Assembly (NCBI RefSeq): GCF_039634785.1
Contig: NZ_JBBIAB010000005.1
Span: forward strand, 62,001 to 126,000
Direction of reading: 5' to 3'
Length of the DNA: 64,000 bases
Source of the DNA: Tistrella mobilis
GTDB lineage: Bacteria; Pseudomonadota; Alphaproteobacteria; Tistrellales; Tistrellaceae
Under the pieces are notes generated by a model that saw nothing but the letters and a program-made list of their open reading frames with translations, was not told the origin of the DNA and did no database searches. Every line of letters starts with the position of its first letter. Within the stretch, counting starts at the first letter, position 1. Shown here one piece after another: positions 17,438-26,881 of the stretch. Made by a program: the position numbers and the translations under genes.

Positions 17438-18910
17438 TCAGTCGATCGTTCCGCGCGGCTGGCCGCGCCGGCCGGGCCGAGCAGCGCCGTCCCGGTCGCC
17501 GGCCTGATCGCCGGCAGGTTTGGGGGCGTATTCGCCATTCGGCCCCACGAAGAGTTCCACCAGTTCGGCCAGGCGCTTCAGCGGCCGGATCTCGACGGGC
17601 ATCTGCCGGCCGACGCCGGCCTTGGGAACGAAGGCGCGGGTGAAACCCAGCTTGGCGGCTTCCTTGAGCCGCGCCTCCATCTGCGAGACCGCACGCACCT
17701 CGCCCGAGAGCCCCACTTCGCCCAGCACCACCGTTTCCTTGGGCAGGGCCCGATCGGTGAGCGACGAGAGCAGTGCTGCTGCAACTGCGAGATCGGCGGC
17801 CGGTTCAAGGATGCGCAACCCGCCTGCAACGTTCAAGTAGACGTCGTTCGACCCGAGCGAAAGGCCGCACCGCGCGTCGAGCACGGCGAGGATCATGGCC
17901 AGGCGTCCGCCATCCCAGCCGACGACGGTGCGGCGCGGCGTGCCGAGCGTCGAGGCGGCCACCAGGGCCTGGATTTCGACCAGCACCGGCCGGGTGCCTT
18001 CCAGCCCCGCGAAGACGGCGCTGCCCGATATTTTCTCGTCGCGATCGCCCAGGAAGATGGCCGAGGGGTTTTCCACCTCCATCAGGCCGAGGTCGGTCAT
18101 CGAGAACACGCCGATCTCGTCGGTGGCGCCGAACCGGTTTTTGACGGCGCGCAGGATTCGATAGGCATGGCCGCGCTCGCCCTCGAAGTGGAGCACGGTA
18201 TCGACCATGTGCTCCAGCAGGCGGGGACCGGCGATCTGGCCTTCCTTGGTGACGTGGCCGACGATGATGACCGCGATGCCGCGCCGCTTGGCCAGCTGGA
18301 TCAGCTCCTGACCGCAGGCGCGCACCTGCGACACCGTTCCCGGTGCGCCTTCCAGACCGTCATGGCGCATGGTCTGGATACTGTCGATCACCGCTACCGC
18401 AGGCCTGTCCGCCGGGGTCTTCTCCAGCGTCGAGACGATGTCGCGGATGTTGGTTTCGGCGGCGAGCCTGACCGACGACCCATCAAGGCCCAGCCGATGG
18501 GCGCGCAGCCGGACCTGATCGACCGATTCTTCGCCCGAGACGTAATAGGCATCGACCCCATTGCCGGCCAGCGCCGCCAGGGCCTGGATCAGCAGGGTGG
18601 ATTTGCCGATACCGGGGTCACCACTGATCAGGATCGCCGCCCCCGGGACCAGGCCGCCGCCCAGCACCCGATCCAGTTCACCGATGCCGCAGCGCCGCCG
18701 GGGCACGACCTCGACCGGCCCGTCCAGGGTGACGAAAGACAACCCGCGCCGCGCGGAAGCCACGGCCGAACCGCGCCCACCCGCCACCGGCTGGGGCAGG
18801 ACCTCTTCGACCATGGTGTTCCATTCGCCGCAGGCTTCGCAGCGCCCGGCCCATTTCGCCGCAGTGGCACCGCAGGACTGGCAGACGAAATGCGTGGTGG
18901 CTTTGGCCAT
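17438..18910 (-). CDS. radA: DNA repair protein RadA (Sms)
   Basis: The 490-residue product starts with a four-cysteine zinc finger (CQSCGATAAKWAGRCEACGE). The RecA-like ATPase follows, with Walker A GDPGIGKSTL and the RadA-specific KNRFGATDE motif. The C-terminal Lon-protease-like domain includes NDVYLNVAGGLRILEPAADL. RadA promotes branch migration in recombination. A 35-residue Gly/Arg-rich end (GDQAGDRDGAARPGRRGQPR) exceeds the usual length of about 455. It lies between mlaF and cvpA in the same run. Confidence 0.95.
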   Translation of the reverse strand: MAKATTHFVCQSCGATAAKWAGRCEACGEWNTMVEEVLPQPVAGGRGSAVASARRGLSFVTLDGPVEVVPRRRCGIGELDRVLGGGLVPGAAILISGDPGIGKSTLLIQALAALAGNGVDAYYVSGEESVDQVRLRAHRLGLDGSSVRLAAETNIRDIVSTLEKTPADRPAVAVIDSIQTMRHDGLEGAPGTVSQVRACGQELIQLAKRRGIAVIIVGHVTKEGQIAGPRLLEHMVDTVLHFEGERGHAYRILRAVKNRFGATDEIGVFSMTDLGLMEVENPSAIFLGDRDEKISGSAVFAGLEGTRPVLVEIQALVAASTLGTPRRTVVGWDGGRLAMILAVLDARCGLSLGSNDVYLNVAGGLRILEPAADLAVAAALLSSLTDRALPKETVVLGEVGLSGEVRAVSQMEARLKEAAKLGFTRAFVPKAGVGRQMPVEIRPLKRLAELVELFVGPNGEYAPKPAGDQAGDRDGAARPGRRGQPRGTID

Positions 18911-18946
18911 CGACTGGTTTCCCGGAATCCGTCGCGCCGAAACGCG

Positions 18947-19726
18947 TCAGGGCCGGCGCAGTTCCATCTGGATCGGCCCGTCGGCACGACCATGGATGAA
19001 CTGGTCGACATAGGGGTTGCCGCTGTGGTCGATCTCTTCCACCGGGCCGTGCCAGATGATCCGGCCCTGATAGATCATCGCCACATGGTCGGCGATCTTT
19101 CGGGCGCTCGCCATGTCGTGGGTGATGGTGATGGCGGTCGCACCCAGGCGCTTCACCTGATTGCGGATCAGATCGTTGATGACGTCGGCCATGATCGGGT
19201 CCAGCCCGGTGGTCGGTTCGTCGAAGAACAGGATGTCGGGGTCGGTGGCGATCGCTCGGGCCAGGCCGACACGCTTTTGCATGCCACCCGACAGTTCCGC
19301 CGGGGCCAGTTCCGCAACATCGGCGCCGAGGCCCACCAGGGAGAGCTTCTCGATCGCGATCTCCCGCGCCTTGCGCCGGGCCACCCCCTTGCCCTGGATC
19401 AGGCCGAAGGCGACGTTCTGCCAGACCGGCAGGCTGTCGAACAGCGCACCGCCCTGGAACAGCATGCCCATGCCGGCCATGACCTCTTCGCGGTCGCGGG
19501 CGCCGAGCCCCATGGTCTCGCGGCCGTCGATGCGGATCGAGCCCTTGTCGGGATGGATGATGCCCAGGATCGACTTGATCAGCACCGACTTGCCGGTGCC
19601 CGAGCCGCCGATCACCACCAGCGACGATCCGGCATCGATCGAAAGATCCACGCCGCGCAGCACCTGCTTGCGGCCGAACGATTTGTGCACGTCGGCGAGC
19701 GCGATCTTCGGGGTGGCGGTGGTCAT
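18947..19726 (-). CDS. mlaF: Phospholipid/intermembrane transport ATPase MlaF
   Basis: The 259-residue ABC ATPase has Walker A GGSGTGKSVL, signature LSGGMQKRVGLARA and Walker B ILFFDEPTTGLDP. The GLGARDREEVMAGMGMLFQGGALFDSL stretch is characteristic of MlaF/Ttg2A. With MlaE it powers lipid transport between inner and outer membranes. ATG 19726 is chosen because a GGAG Shine-Dalgarno precedes it and the homologous region starts just after; the frame is open to 19792, overlapping mlaE. No mlaD, mlaC or mlaB gene is next to it here. Confidence 0.92.
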   Translation of the reverse strand: MTTATPKIALADVHKSFGRKQVLRGVDLSIDAGSSLVVIGGSGTGKSVLIKSILGIIHPDKGSIRIDGRETMGLGARDREEVMAGMGMLFQGGALFDSLPVWQNVAFGLIQGKGVARRKAREIAIEKLSLVGLGADVAELAPAELSGGMQKRVGLARAIATDPDILFFDEPTTGLDPIMADVINDLIRNQVKRLGATAITITHDMASARKIADHVAMIYQGRIIWHGPVEEIDHSGNPYVDQFIHGRADGPIQMELRRP

Positions 19727-19760
19727 GTCGCCTGGGGCTCCTCGGGGACGGGGCTGTGGT

Positions 19761-20534
19761 TCAGCGCGCGAAGAACAGCTCGGTGATGACATAGTTGAAG
19801 ATCAGCAGCAGGATCGAACTCGACACCACCGCATTGGTCGTGGCACTGCCGACACCCTGGGCGCCGCCGCGGCTGTTGAAGCCGTGATAGCAGCCCATGG
19901 TTGCGATCAGGAAGCCGAACACCGCCGCTTTCACGAGCCCTGAGATCACGTCCAGCGGCTCGACGAAATTGAAGGTGTTGACCAGATAGGTGGTGGAGAT
20001 GAAGCCCAGCTTGTAAACGCCGACCAGCCAGCCGCCCATCACGCCGATGATGTCGGCGATCAGCACCAGTACCGGCAGCATCAGGGTCGCAGCCAGAACC
20101 CGCGGCACGATCAGGTATTTGTAGGGGTTGGTGCGCAGCGTGGTCAGCGCATCCACCTGTTCCGTCACCCGCATGGTGCCGATCTCGGCCGCGATCGCGG
20201 CCCCCACCCGGCCGGCGACCATCAGCCCGGCGAGAACGGGACCGAGTTCGCGGGTGATCGACAGCACCACCACGCCTGCGACGGCACTTTCAGCCGAAAA
20301 GCGGGCGAAGCCGGTATAGCTTTGCAGGGCCAGCACCATGCCGCTGAACAGCGCAGTCATGCCCACCACCGGCAGGCTGTAATAGCCGATCTCCATCACC
20401 TGCCGGCCCATGGCGCGGAAATAGAAGGGCGGGGTGACCAGATGGCGCAGCACGACCAGGACGAAGAGCGCAACGCGGCCCACGGTCTCGAACAGGGAGA
20501 GCAGGGCCCGGCCGATGGCGGCAAGCGGGTTCAT
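19761..20534 (-). CDS. mlaE: ABC transporter permease MlaE
   Basis: The 257-residue protein has the MlaE permease pattern: an N-terminal amphipathic part, then LPVVGMTALFSGMVLALQSY, a central RELGPVLAGLMVAGRVGAAIAAEIGTM loop (the conserved EIGTM coupling motif) and later membrane helices (LAATLMLPVLVLIADIIGVMG and SSSILLLIFNYVI). It forms the inner-membrane channel of the Mla lipid-transport system with MlaF. Its start overlaps the alr stop by four bases, so translation is coupled. Confidence 0.93.
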   Translation of the reverse strand: MNPLAAIGRALLSLFETVGRVALFVLVVLRHLVTPPFYFRAMGRQVMEIGYYSLPVVGMTALFSGMVLALQSYTGFARFSAESAVAGVVVLSITRELGPVLAGLMVAGRVGAAIAAEIGTMRVTEQVDALTTLRTNPYKYLIVPRVLAATLMLPVLVLIADIIGVMGGWLVGVYKLGFISTTYLVNTFNFVEPLDVISGLVKAAVFGFLIATMGCYHGFNSRGGAQGVGSATTNAVVSSSILLLIFNYVITELFFAR

Positions 20535-21763
20535 GGGGCGGGGTCGACCTCCGTCTGCGGCGTGGGCACGCCAATCGGATAAACCTGCGTTTGGCCCGAC
20601 GCCATCGGCTGCCGGGCATAGCGGCGGCCCAGGCGGGTCAGGATCTCATAACCGATGGTGCCGGCGTCTTTTGCCAGCGCATCGACGTCGCGATGATCGC
20701 CGATCAGCTCCGCCACGGCGCCGCCATGGATCAGCGGTTCCGGCAGGGTGCTGACATCCACCGTCACCAGATCCATCGACACGCGGCCGAGGATCGGGGC
20801 CCGATGACCGGCAATCACCACCTCGCCCTTGCCTGCGGCCGACCAGGGCCAGCCATCGGCATAACCGATCGCCAGCGTCGCCACCCGCATGCCCGGCCGC
20901 GCGCGGGCTGCCGCACCATAGCCGACGCTCTCGAAGCTGTCGATGGTTCGCACCTGCAGCACCCGGGCCTTCAGCCGCACGACCGGGACCATCGGGTTCG
21001 GGCGCCCCGGCACCGGATTGACGCCGTAGAGCGCCACGCCCGGGCGGCCGAGATCGAAATGGAAGTCGGGGCCGAGGAACAGCCCGCTTGAATTGGCAAG
21101 GCTGAGCCGGCCACGCCCGATCGCACCCGCTACGGCCCGGAAACGGTCGAGCTGGCGCCGGTTCAGCGGATGGGCGGGATCATCGGCACAGGCGAGATGG
21201 CTCATGGTGATGCGGATATCGACGCCGCCGAGGCGCGCCGGGTCGGCCGCGAGGGCCTTGAAGCCTGCCTCGTCGAAACCGAGCCTGCTCATCCCCGTGT
21301 CGATATGCAGGGCGGCCGGCAGCGGCCCGCCCTGGGCCCGGCCGGCGTGGGTCCAGCGGTCGAGGTCGTCGGGGCCGTTCAGCACCGGACGGAGGTCGAA
21401 GGCCAGAAAATCCGCACGTTCTCCCTCGGCCATGCCGTTCAGGATGTAGACCGGCAGGGCATGGCGGGCGGGGTCGGGATCCGCCCGGAGCGCCCGGCGG
21501 AGCGTTGCACCTTCCGACAGATGTGCGACGAAAAGCGCCGGGGCACCGGCCCGGGCAAGGGCGGGACCGACGATATCCGCCCCCAGCCCGTAGCCATCGG
21601 CCTTGATTACGCCCGCGACCTCGCCAGCCGGGTTGTGCGCGCGCATCAGCCCGGTGAGGCGGGCGTGGTTCTCTGCCAGCGCGTCGAGATCAATCTCGAT
21701 CCAGGCAGGCGGCGGGGCGGCGGGTGCCGCGGGCAGGGCAGGGGTGGTGACCGGCGTGCTCAT
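20531..21763 (-). CDS. alr: Alanine racemase
   Basis: The 410-residue PLP enzyme interconverts L- and D-alanine for peptidoglycan. The PLP lysine is in GVIKADGYGLGADI near residue 55. The second catalytic base region is ESVGYGAAARARPGMRVAT, and IGYADGWPW is also conserved. An Ala/Pro-rich N-terminal extension of about 20 residues precedes the TIM-barrel. The gene overlaps dnaB and mlaE by four bases at either end, so it sits in a tightly coupled operon. Confidence 0.94.
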   Translation of the reverse strand: MSTPVTTPALPAAPAAPPPAWIEIDLDALAENHARLTGLMRAHNPAGEVAGVIKADGYGLGADIVGPALARAGAPALFVAHLSEGATLRRALRADPDPARHALPVYILNGMAEGERADFLAFDLRPVLNGPDDLDRWTHAGRAQGGPLPAALHIDTGMSRLGFDEAGFKALAADPARLGGVDIRITMSHLACADDPAHPLNRRQLDRFRAVAGAIGRGRLSLANSSGLFLGPDFHFDLGRPGVALYGVNPVPGRPNPMVPVVRLKARVLQVRTIDSFESVGYGAAARARPGMRVATLAIGYADGWPWSAAGKGEVVIAGHRAPILGRVSMDLVTVDVSTLPEPLIHGGAVAELIGDHRDVDALAKDAGTIGYEILTRLGRRYARQPMASGQTQVYPIGVPTPQTEVDPAP

Positions 21764-23343
21764 TCGCTCGACGGGGCGTTGGCGGCCAACAGGGCTGCGT
21801 GGTCGCGATCCAGATTGCCGAAGCGCGTGGTGTTCAGGTCGAAATGCAGCCGCACGGTGCCGATCGGGCCGTGGCGCTGCTTGGCCACGATCACCTCCGC
21901 GACGCTGCGCGACATCTCGAACCTGCTTTGCCAGTGGGAATAGCGCTCGGCGAACTTGTCGGGCTTCTCGTCCGGGCGCTGCTTGGGCTCGGCGCGCGCC
22001 AGATAGTATTCCTCGCGGAACACGAACATCACCACGTCGGCGTCCTGCTCGATCGATCCGCTTTCGCGCAGGTCCGAGAGCTGCGGCCGCTTGTCCTCGC
22101 GCTGCTCCACGGCACGCGAGAGCTGGGACAGCGCGATCACCGGCACGTTCAGTTCCTTGGCGACGGCTTTCAGCCCCTGGGTGATCTCCGATACTTCCTG
22201 CACGCGGTTGTCGGTGGCGCGTACTGCCCGCATCAGCTGCAGATAGTCGACCACGATCATCGACAGACCATGCTGCCGCTTGAGCCGGCGGGCGCGGGCA
22301 CGCATGGCCGGGACGGTGATCGCCGGCGTGTCGTCGATGAACAGCGGGATGCGCGACAGCTCGCGCGCCGCCATCACCACCTTCTCGAAATCCTCGGGCG
22401 ACATGGTGCCGCGACGCAGCCGGTCGGAAGGCACGCCGGCGGCACCCGCCAGAAGGCGGGCGGCCAGCTGCTCGGCCGACATTTCGAGCGAAAAGAAGCC
22501 GACCACGGCGCCGTCGACCTGTTTCGGCTTGCCGCCGGCCTCCTCGGGCTCGGTGCGGTAGGCGCGGGCGGCGTTGAACGCGATGGTCGTCGCAAGCGCC
22601 GTCTTGCCCATCGACGGGCGGCCCGCCAGGATCAGCAGGTCCGAGGGTTGCAACCCGCCCATCAGATTGTCGAGATCGATCAGTTCGGTGGCGACACCGA
22701 CCAGGTTGCCGTCGCGCTTATAGGCCGCTTCGATCTGGTCGAGCGCCGTGCTGAGGGCCCGATCGAAAGAGACGAAGCCGCCCTCGATCTCTCCCTGTTC
22801 GGCCAGGGTATAGAGGCGGTGCTCGGCATGCTCGATCTGCTCGATGGCCGGACGTTCGGCGCGGCCGTCATAAGCCTCGTTCACCACCTCTTCACCGATG
22901 TCGATCAGCGCCCGGCGGAGCGCGAAATCGTGGATGATCCGCGCATAGTCCTCGACATTGATGATCGAGATCGCAGAGCCGACCAGGCGCGCCAGGTAGG
23001 CGGCGCCACCCACACCGGACAGGGCGGGGTCGGCGTCGAACAGCGGTTTCAGCGTGGCGGGATTGGCGATCTGACCGCGCTCCATGAAGCGCAGGATCTG
23101 GCCGTAGATCCGCTGGTGAACCGGCTCGTGGAAGTGTTCGGGGCGCAGGAAGCTGCTGACCCGATGGGTGGCTTCGTTGTTGATCAGCAGGGCGCCCAGC
23201 AGCGCCTGTTCGACTTCGGCATTGTTGGGGCGGCTGCGGACCGCGAGCCCGCTGCCGGCCGCATCGGACCCTGCCGTAAGCGCCGTGGAGGCGCCGGCGG
23301 TGACGGCGGGCAGGCCGGCTGCGTCGAAATCGGTATCGGTCAT
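21760..23343 (-). CDS. dnaB: Replicative DNA helicase DnaB
   Basis: The 527-residue protein has the DnaB N-terminal domain (PNNAEVEQALLGALLINNEA) and the RecA-like helicase domain with Walker A GRPSMGKTAL. Also visible are VVGFFSLEMSAEQLAARLLA, MIVVDYLQLM and LSQLSRAVEQREDKRPQLSDL. DnaB unwinds the replication fork. No intein is present. A 40-residue Ala-rich extension precedes the usual start. It is the first gene of the coupled dnaB-alr-mlaE run. Confidence 0.97.
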   Translation of the reverse strand: MTDTDFDAAGLPAVTAGASTALTAGSDAAGSGLAVRSRPNNAEVEQALLGALLINNEATHRVSSFLRPEHFHEPVHQRIYGQILRFMERGQIANPATLKPLFDADPALSGVGGAAYLARLVGSAISIINVEDYARIIHDFALRRALIDIGEEVVNEAYDGRAERPAIEQIEHAEHRLYTLAEQGEIEGGFVSFDRALSTALDQIEAAYKRDGNLVGVATELIDLDNLMGGLQPSDLLILAGRPSMGKTALATTIAFNAARAYRTEPEEAGGKPKQVDGAVVGFFSLEMSAEQLAARLLAGAAGVPSDRLRRGTMSPEDFEKVVMAARELSRIPLFIDDTPAITVPAMRARARRLKRQHGLSMIVVDYLQLMRAVRATDNRVQEVSEITQGLKAVAKELNVPVIALSQLSRAVEQREDKRPQLSDLRESGSIEQDADVVMFVFREEYYLARAEPKQRPDEKPDKFAERYSHWQSRFEMSRSVAEVIVAKQRHGPIGTVRLHFDLNTTRFGNLDRDHAALLAANAPSSE

Positions 23344-23377
23344 CGGCCTCGGGATCGGTGCAGAAACAGATCAGGTG

Positions 23378-23426
23378 GTGGGCGACCGGTGGCCGGGACG
23401 GGTTGGCCCGGCCACCGGTCGCCCAC
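23378..23426. repeat. Perfect 20-bp inverted repeat between cfa and dnaB
   Basis: Positions 23378-23397 are exactly complementary to 23407-23426 around a nine-base loop. The element lies in the 161-base gap between the cfa stop and the dnaB start. The stem is almost all G and C and no T-run follows in either direction. It could terminate or pause cfa transcription, or be a chromosomal repeat element. Confidence 0.75.
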
Positions 23427-23504
23427 GGTCGCGATCATGCACCGGCGGGCGTCGGGATGAAAGGCTTCTGAGGGCAGGGCCCCCTGGCGGGCCAGGGCGT
23501 CGCG

Positions 23505-24746
23505 TCAGCAGGCCACATGCAGCTCGTGCCGACGCTCCCGCGCGGCCCATTCGCGTTCGGTGTCGGTGATGTAGTCGCGGGTCAGCGGCACGGCATCCTG
23601 GCGGCGGGCCAGCTGAACCTGGAACACCACCTGACCCCAGTGACGGAACGAGGCTTCGCAGCCTGCCAGATAGAATTCCCACATCCGGCAGAACCGCTCG
23701 TCATACAGCGCCAGGACTTCGTTGCGGTGCTCCATGAAACGCTCATACCAGTGCTTCAGCGTTTCGGCATAATGCAGACGCAGGATTTCGACGTCGGTGA
23801 CGACCAGTCCGGCGCGCTCGATCGCCGGCATCATCTCCGAAAGTGCCGGGACGTAGCCGCCGGGGAAGATGTACTTGCGGATCCAGGAATTGGTGACGCC
23901 GGGCCCGTCGGTGCGGCCGATGGTGTGAACCACGGCCACGCCGTCATCGGTCAGCAGGTCGTAGACCTTGCGGAAATACTCGTCGTAGTGCTTCAGGCCG
24001 ACATGCTCGAACATCCCGACCGACACGATCCGGTCGAAACGTTCGGAGAGGTCGCGGTAATCGGTGAGCCGGAAATCGGCGCGCTGGGAGAGGCCTGATG
24101 CTTCTGCGCGGGCGCGGGCCACCTTGTGCTGTTCTTCCGACAGCGTCACGCCGACCACCTCGACATCGGCATGACCCGACAGATAAAGCCCGAGACCGCC
24201 CCAGCCGCAGCCGATGTCGAGCACCTTCTGCCCGGGTTGCAGCAGCAGCTTTGCCGCCAGGTGCCGCTTCTTCTGCCGTTGCGCCGTCTCCAGATCGTCA
24301 TCCGGCGTCTGGAAATAGGCGCAGGAATACTGACGGTCGGCATCCAGGAACAGCCGGTACAGCTCTTCGGACAGGTCGTAGTGATGGGCGACGTTGCGTC
24401 GCGCCCGGTTTCGCGGATTGTGCTGATAGAAGAAGTTGATCAGCCTCGTTGCCCAGACCGGCCAGTGATGGGCATGGGCCGACTGTCGGGCATAATTCTT
24501 CACGCCCAGATCGAGCAGGGCGCGCACATCCCCGTCGATGATGTCGAACTGGCCGTTCATATACCCTTCGCCGAGGGCCATCGACGGGTTGACTGCCATG
24601 CGCCGGAGCATGGCAGGGTCATGGATCTGGATGCGGACATGCGGGGCGGTGCCGTCGCCGAAGCGGTGACTGCGTCCGTTCTCGTCATTCACAACCAGCG
24701 TCCCCGTGCGGATCAGTCCGCCGAGGAAGGTCAAACCGGATATCAC
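23505..24746 (-). CDS. cfa: Cyclopropane-fatty-acyl-phospholipid synthase
   Basis: The product methylenates unsaturated acyl chains of membrane phospholipids using S-adenosylmethionine. The SAM motif is KVLDIGCGWGGLGLYL, followed by VVGVTLSEEQHKVARARAEA, FDRIVSVGMFEHVG and KYIFPGGYVPALSEM, all standard in Cfa. The N-terminal PSMALGEGYMNGQFDI region is also conserved. GTG 24746 is preferred because GGAGG lies nine bases upstream; a TTG at 24752 would leave only three bases. It gives about 413 residues. A sigma-70-like promoter lies roughly 200 bases upstream. Confidence 0.93.
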   Translation of the reverse strand: MISGLTFLGGLIRTGTLVVNDENGRSHRFGDGTAPHVRIQIHDPAMLRRMAVNPSMALGEGYMNGQFDIIDGDVRALLDLGVKNYARQSAHAHHWPVWATRLINFFYQHNPRNRARRNVAHHYDLSEELYRLFLDADRQYSCAYFQTPDDDLETAQRQKKRHLAAKLLLQPGQKVLDIGCGWGGLGLYLSGHADVEVVGVTLSEEQHKVARARAEASGLSQRADFRLTDYRDLSERFDRIVSVGMFEHVGLKHYDEYFRKVYDLLTDDGVAVVHTIGRTDGPGVTNSWIRKYIFPGGYVPALSEMMPAIERAGLVVTDVEILRLHYAETLKHWYERFMEHRNEVLALYDERFCRMWEFYLAGCEASFRHWGQVVFQVQLARRQDAVPLTRDYITDTEREWAARERRHELHVAC

Positions 24747-24942
24747 GGTCAATCGCCTCCGTCAGGAGCCGTGACCGGGCCGTGGCGAAAGACGCCGGGT
24801 CTATGCGGGGGCAACTCCACGCGTGCGGATGCCGGAAACCGTGCGGGAGGAGCACGGGCCGGGTGTTGTGGGTCAGCCGACGCGCGGGGGATGGTCCGAC
24901 GTCGCTCGCCGGTCCGGGCCGGCGTATTTTAGACACGTTCCA

Positions 24943-24972
24943 ATCTTATGCCCCTTCAAAAGCGCCCGTCAA
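24943..24972 (-). promoter_or_regulatory. Candidate sigma-70 promoter of cfa
   Basis: On the minus strand TTGACG (24967-24972) is followed after 18 bases by TAAGAT (24943-24948). It lies in the 423-base gap between rplI and cfa and would give a leader of about 190 bases. Apart from this and the rplI terminator I see no other signal in that gap. Confidence 0.5.
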
Positions 24973-25085
24973 ATGTCTACGGACTTGATGTGCCGCGCTG
25001 TTGAATTTTTGCCACAGCATCCGGATGGGGCAGATCTCTCGTAAAATCCGCAGGCCCTGTTGCGGTTCCAGAAAACCGTTTTGTC

Positions 25086-25127
25086 AAAACGATACGGCCG
25101 CGTCCCGGATGTACCGGAACGCGGCCG
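25086..25127 (-). terminator. Rho-independent terminator of the ribosomal protein operon
   Basis: CGGCCGCGT (25095-25103) pairs with ACGCGGCCG (25119-25127), and the loop itself holds a CCGG/CCGG pair. Read on the minus strand the stem is followed by TATCGTTTT. It lies about 50 bases after the rplI stop. Confidence 0.75.
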
Positions 25128-25175
25128 CATGTGTCGGCCCCAAGGGGCCCGACGGATTGTCGGGGTGGAAGAGGA

Positions 25176-25745
25176 TCAGACCTCTTCCTCCTCCTCAACC
25201 TCGTCGGCCTGATAGGCAGCGCTTTCCTCGGCGAGCTCATAGGCATCGTCGAGCTGCTCGTCGGCCTCGGCCGCGCGGCGCTGCTGGTTCAGGAAGTCGT
25301 CCATGCTGCGGACGACGATGATGGTCACGTCGACCACAACGTCGGGGTGCAGCGAGATGGAGACGGTCTGGGTGCCCAGGGTCTTGATCGGCTCGCGCAG
25401 CTGAACCTGGCGGCCGTTGATCTCGAACCCGAACTGCTCCACCGCGATCGCGACGTCGCGGGCGGTGACCGAACCGTAGAGCTGGCCGTTGTCGGCCGCC
25501 TGACGGACGACCGGCAGAACCTGGCCGGTCAGCTTCTCGGCCAGCACCTCGGCCTCGCCGCGACGCTGATCGTTCAGCGCCACCAGGGCCTTCCGCTGGG
25601 TCTCGAAATAGGTGAGGTTCTCCTTGGTCGCGCGCATGGCCTTGCGCTGCGGCAGGAGGAAGTTGCGCGCATAACCCGGGCGGACCTTCACGCGGTCGCC
25701 GATCTGGCCCAGGTTCTGAATGCGCTCAAGCAGGATCACTTCCAT
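25176..25745 (-). CDS. rplI: 50S ribosomal protein L9
   Basis: The 189-residue product starts MEVILLERIQNLGQIGDRVK and continues VRPGYARNFLLPQRKAMRAT, the L9 N-terminal RNA-binding signature. The C-terminal domain includes ADNGQLYGSVTARDVA. L9 binds 23S rRNA at the base of the L1 stalk. L9 is usually about 150 residues; here a 40-residue acidic extension rich in Ala and Glu follows, ending EEEEEV. ATG 25745 has AGGAG nine bases upstream. It is the last gene of rpsF-rpsR-DUF2232-rplI. Confidence 0.96.
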   Translation of the reverse strand: MEVILLERIQNLGQIGDRVKVRPGYARNFLLPQRKAMRATKENLTYFETQRKALVALNDQRRGEAEVLAEKLTGQVLPVVRQAADNGQLYGSVTARDVAIAVEQFGFEINGRQVQLREPIKTLGTQTVSISLHPDVVVDVTIIVVRSMDDFLNQQRRAAEADEQLDDAYELAEESAAYQADEVEEEEEV

Positions 25746-25767
25746 CGGATGTACTCCTAAGGCTGTG

Positions 25768-26721
25768 TCAGGCGGCACCGGAGCGACGGCGCAGCCCGGC
25801 CCAACGTTCGACGAAGCCCAAGACAAGGATCAGCAGGATCGGCCAGTACAGCATCAGTGCCAGCAGATAGACCGCAGCGAGGATGAACCCGCCGCCGCGG
25901 ACACCGCGGGCAAGCCCGTGTGCCACACCCAGACCGAGGACCAGATAGGGCATCGCGGCCAGCACCGCGGCAACTCCGGCAAAGAGGCCGAAATCACCGT
26001 CGCCGCCGGTGGCGATGGTCAGTGCGACGCCGGCGACCAGCACCCAGCGAACCGCCTCGGGCGGATCGAAGGAGGCAAGCGGCGGCACGGGCCGCATCGA
26101 TCCCCCGAGCAGCCGGTCCGCGGCGAAGCGGCCGAGCATGCCGGAAAGGACCATCTGCACCACCCAGAAACACGCAGCGAAGGCGACGAAACGCCCCGCC
26201 AGACTTTCGGCCAGAACCGCGGCATTCGCCGTGGCGGCATCTGCCGCCATCAGCTCGATCAGCGGTTCCAGCGTCCGCGCGACCTCGCCGCGCAGGCCAC
26301 CCTCGGCACCGGCTGCGAACAGCCATCCCCCGGCAACCAGCGCGCCGGCAAGCGCGATGGCCACCGTCATCAGCCGTCCTGCCGGGTACCATTCGGTTCC
26401 CCCCGCACCATCGGGGCGGGAAAGCAGGGCGAAACGGGCGATGACAAGCACGGGCAGCGCGGTGACCACCGCAAAGCCCAGGCCGTAGAGAACCTGCTCG
26501 GGCCCGGCCAGAGCCGCTGCGGTGGCGGCGCCTGCGATGGTGCCGGCCACAGCCGAAATCACCCCGCCGGGCAGCCCGTAGCGGAAGGCGGCGGCGAAGA
26601 GCGGGGCGGGCGCCAGATAGGCTGCGATCACGCCCAGCACCCCCGTCACGACCAGCAGGCTGCCGACGCCCGAAAGGGCACCCGCCGCCAGGGTGATGGA
26701 GAGGTCGCGCGACAACCGCAT
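25768..26721 (-). CDS. DUF2232 (YybS-like) membrane protein
   Basis: The 317-residue protein is strongly hydrophobic with about eight predicted membrane helices, for example SLLVVTGVLGVIAAYLA, ISAVAGTIAGAATAAALAG and FGLFAGVAAVLAAMPYLVLG. Its place between rpsR and rplI is the conserved position of DUF2232 (YybS-like) proteins in alphaproteobacteria. The molecular role is unknown. The segment around WVVQMVLSGMLGRFAADRLL is typical of the family. It ends with a basic cytoplasmic tail (VERWAGLRRRSGAA). Confidence 0.82.
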   Translation of the reverse strand: MRLSRDLSITLAAGALSGVGSLLVVTGVLGVIAAYLAPAPLFAAAFRYGLPGGVISAVAGTIAGAATAAALAGPEQVLYGLGFAVVTALPVLVIARFALLSRPDGAGGTEWYPAGRLMTVAIALAGALVAGGWLFAAGAEGGLRGEVARTLEPLIELMAADAATANAAVLAESLAGRFVAFAACFWVVQMVLSGMLGRFAADRLLGGSMRPVPPLASFDPPEAVRWVLVAGVALTIATGGDGDFGLFAGVAAVLAAMPYLVLGLGVAHGLARGVRGGGFILAAVYLLALMLYWPILLILVLGFVERWAGLRRRSGAA

Positions 26722-26881
26722 GGGCGTCCTGTTCCGCTATCCGCCTCCGAAGCCGGGGCACCGTTACCGGTACCGGGTCGAAGGTCGTGTTTCCGGGACC
26801 ATCCGGACCTGATCAGTCGGTCGGTCCATCGGATCCCGTCGATCACCGTCTTGAGCGGACGGCGTCGGAAGGGCTGATGGG

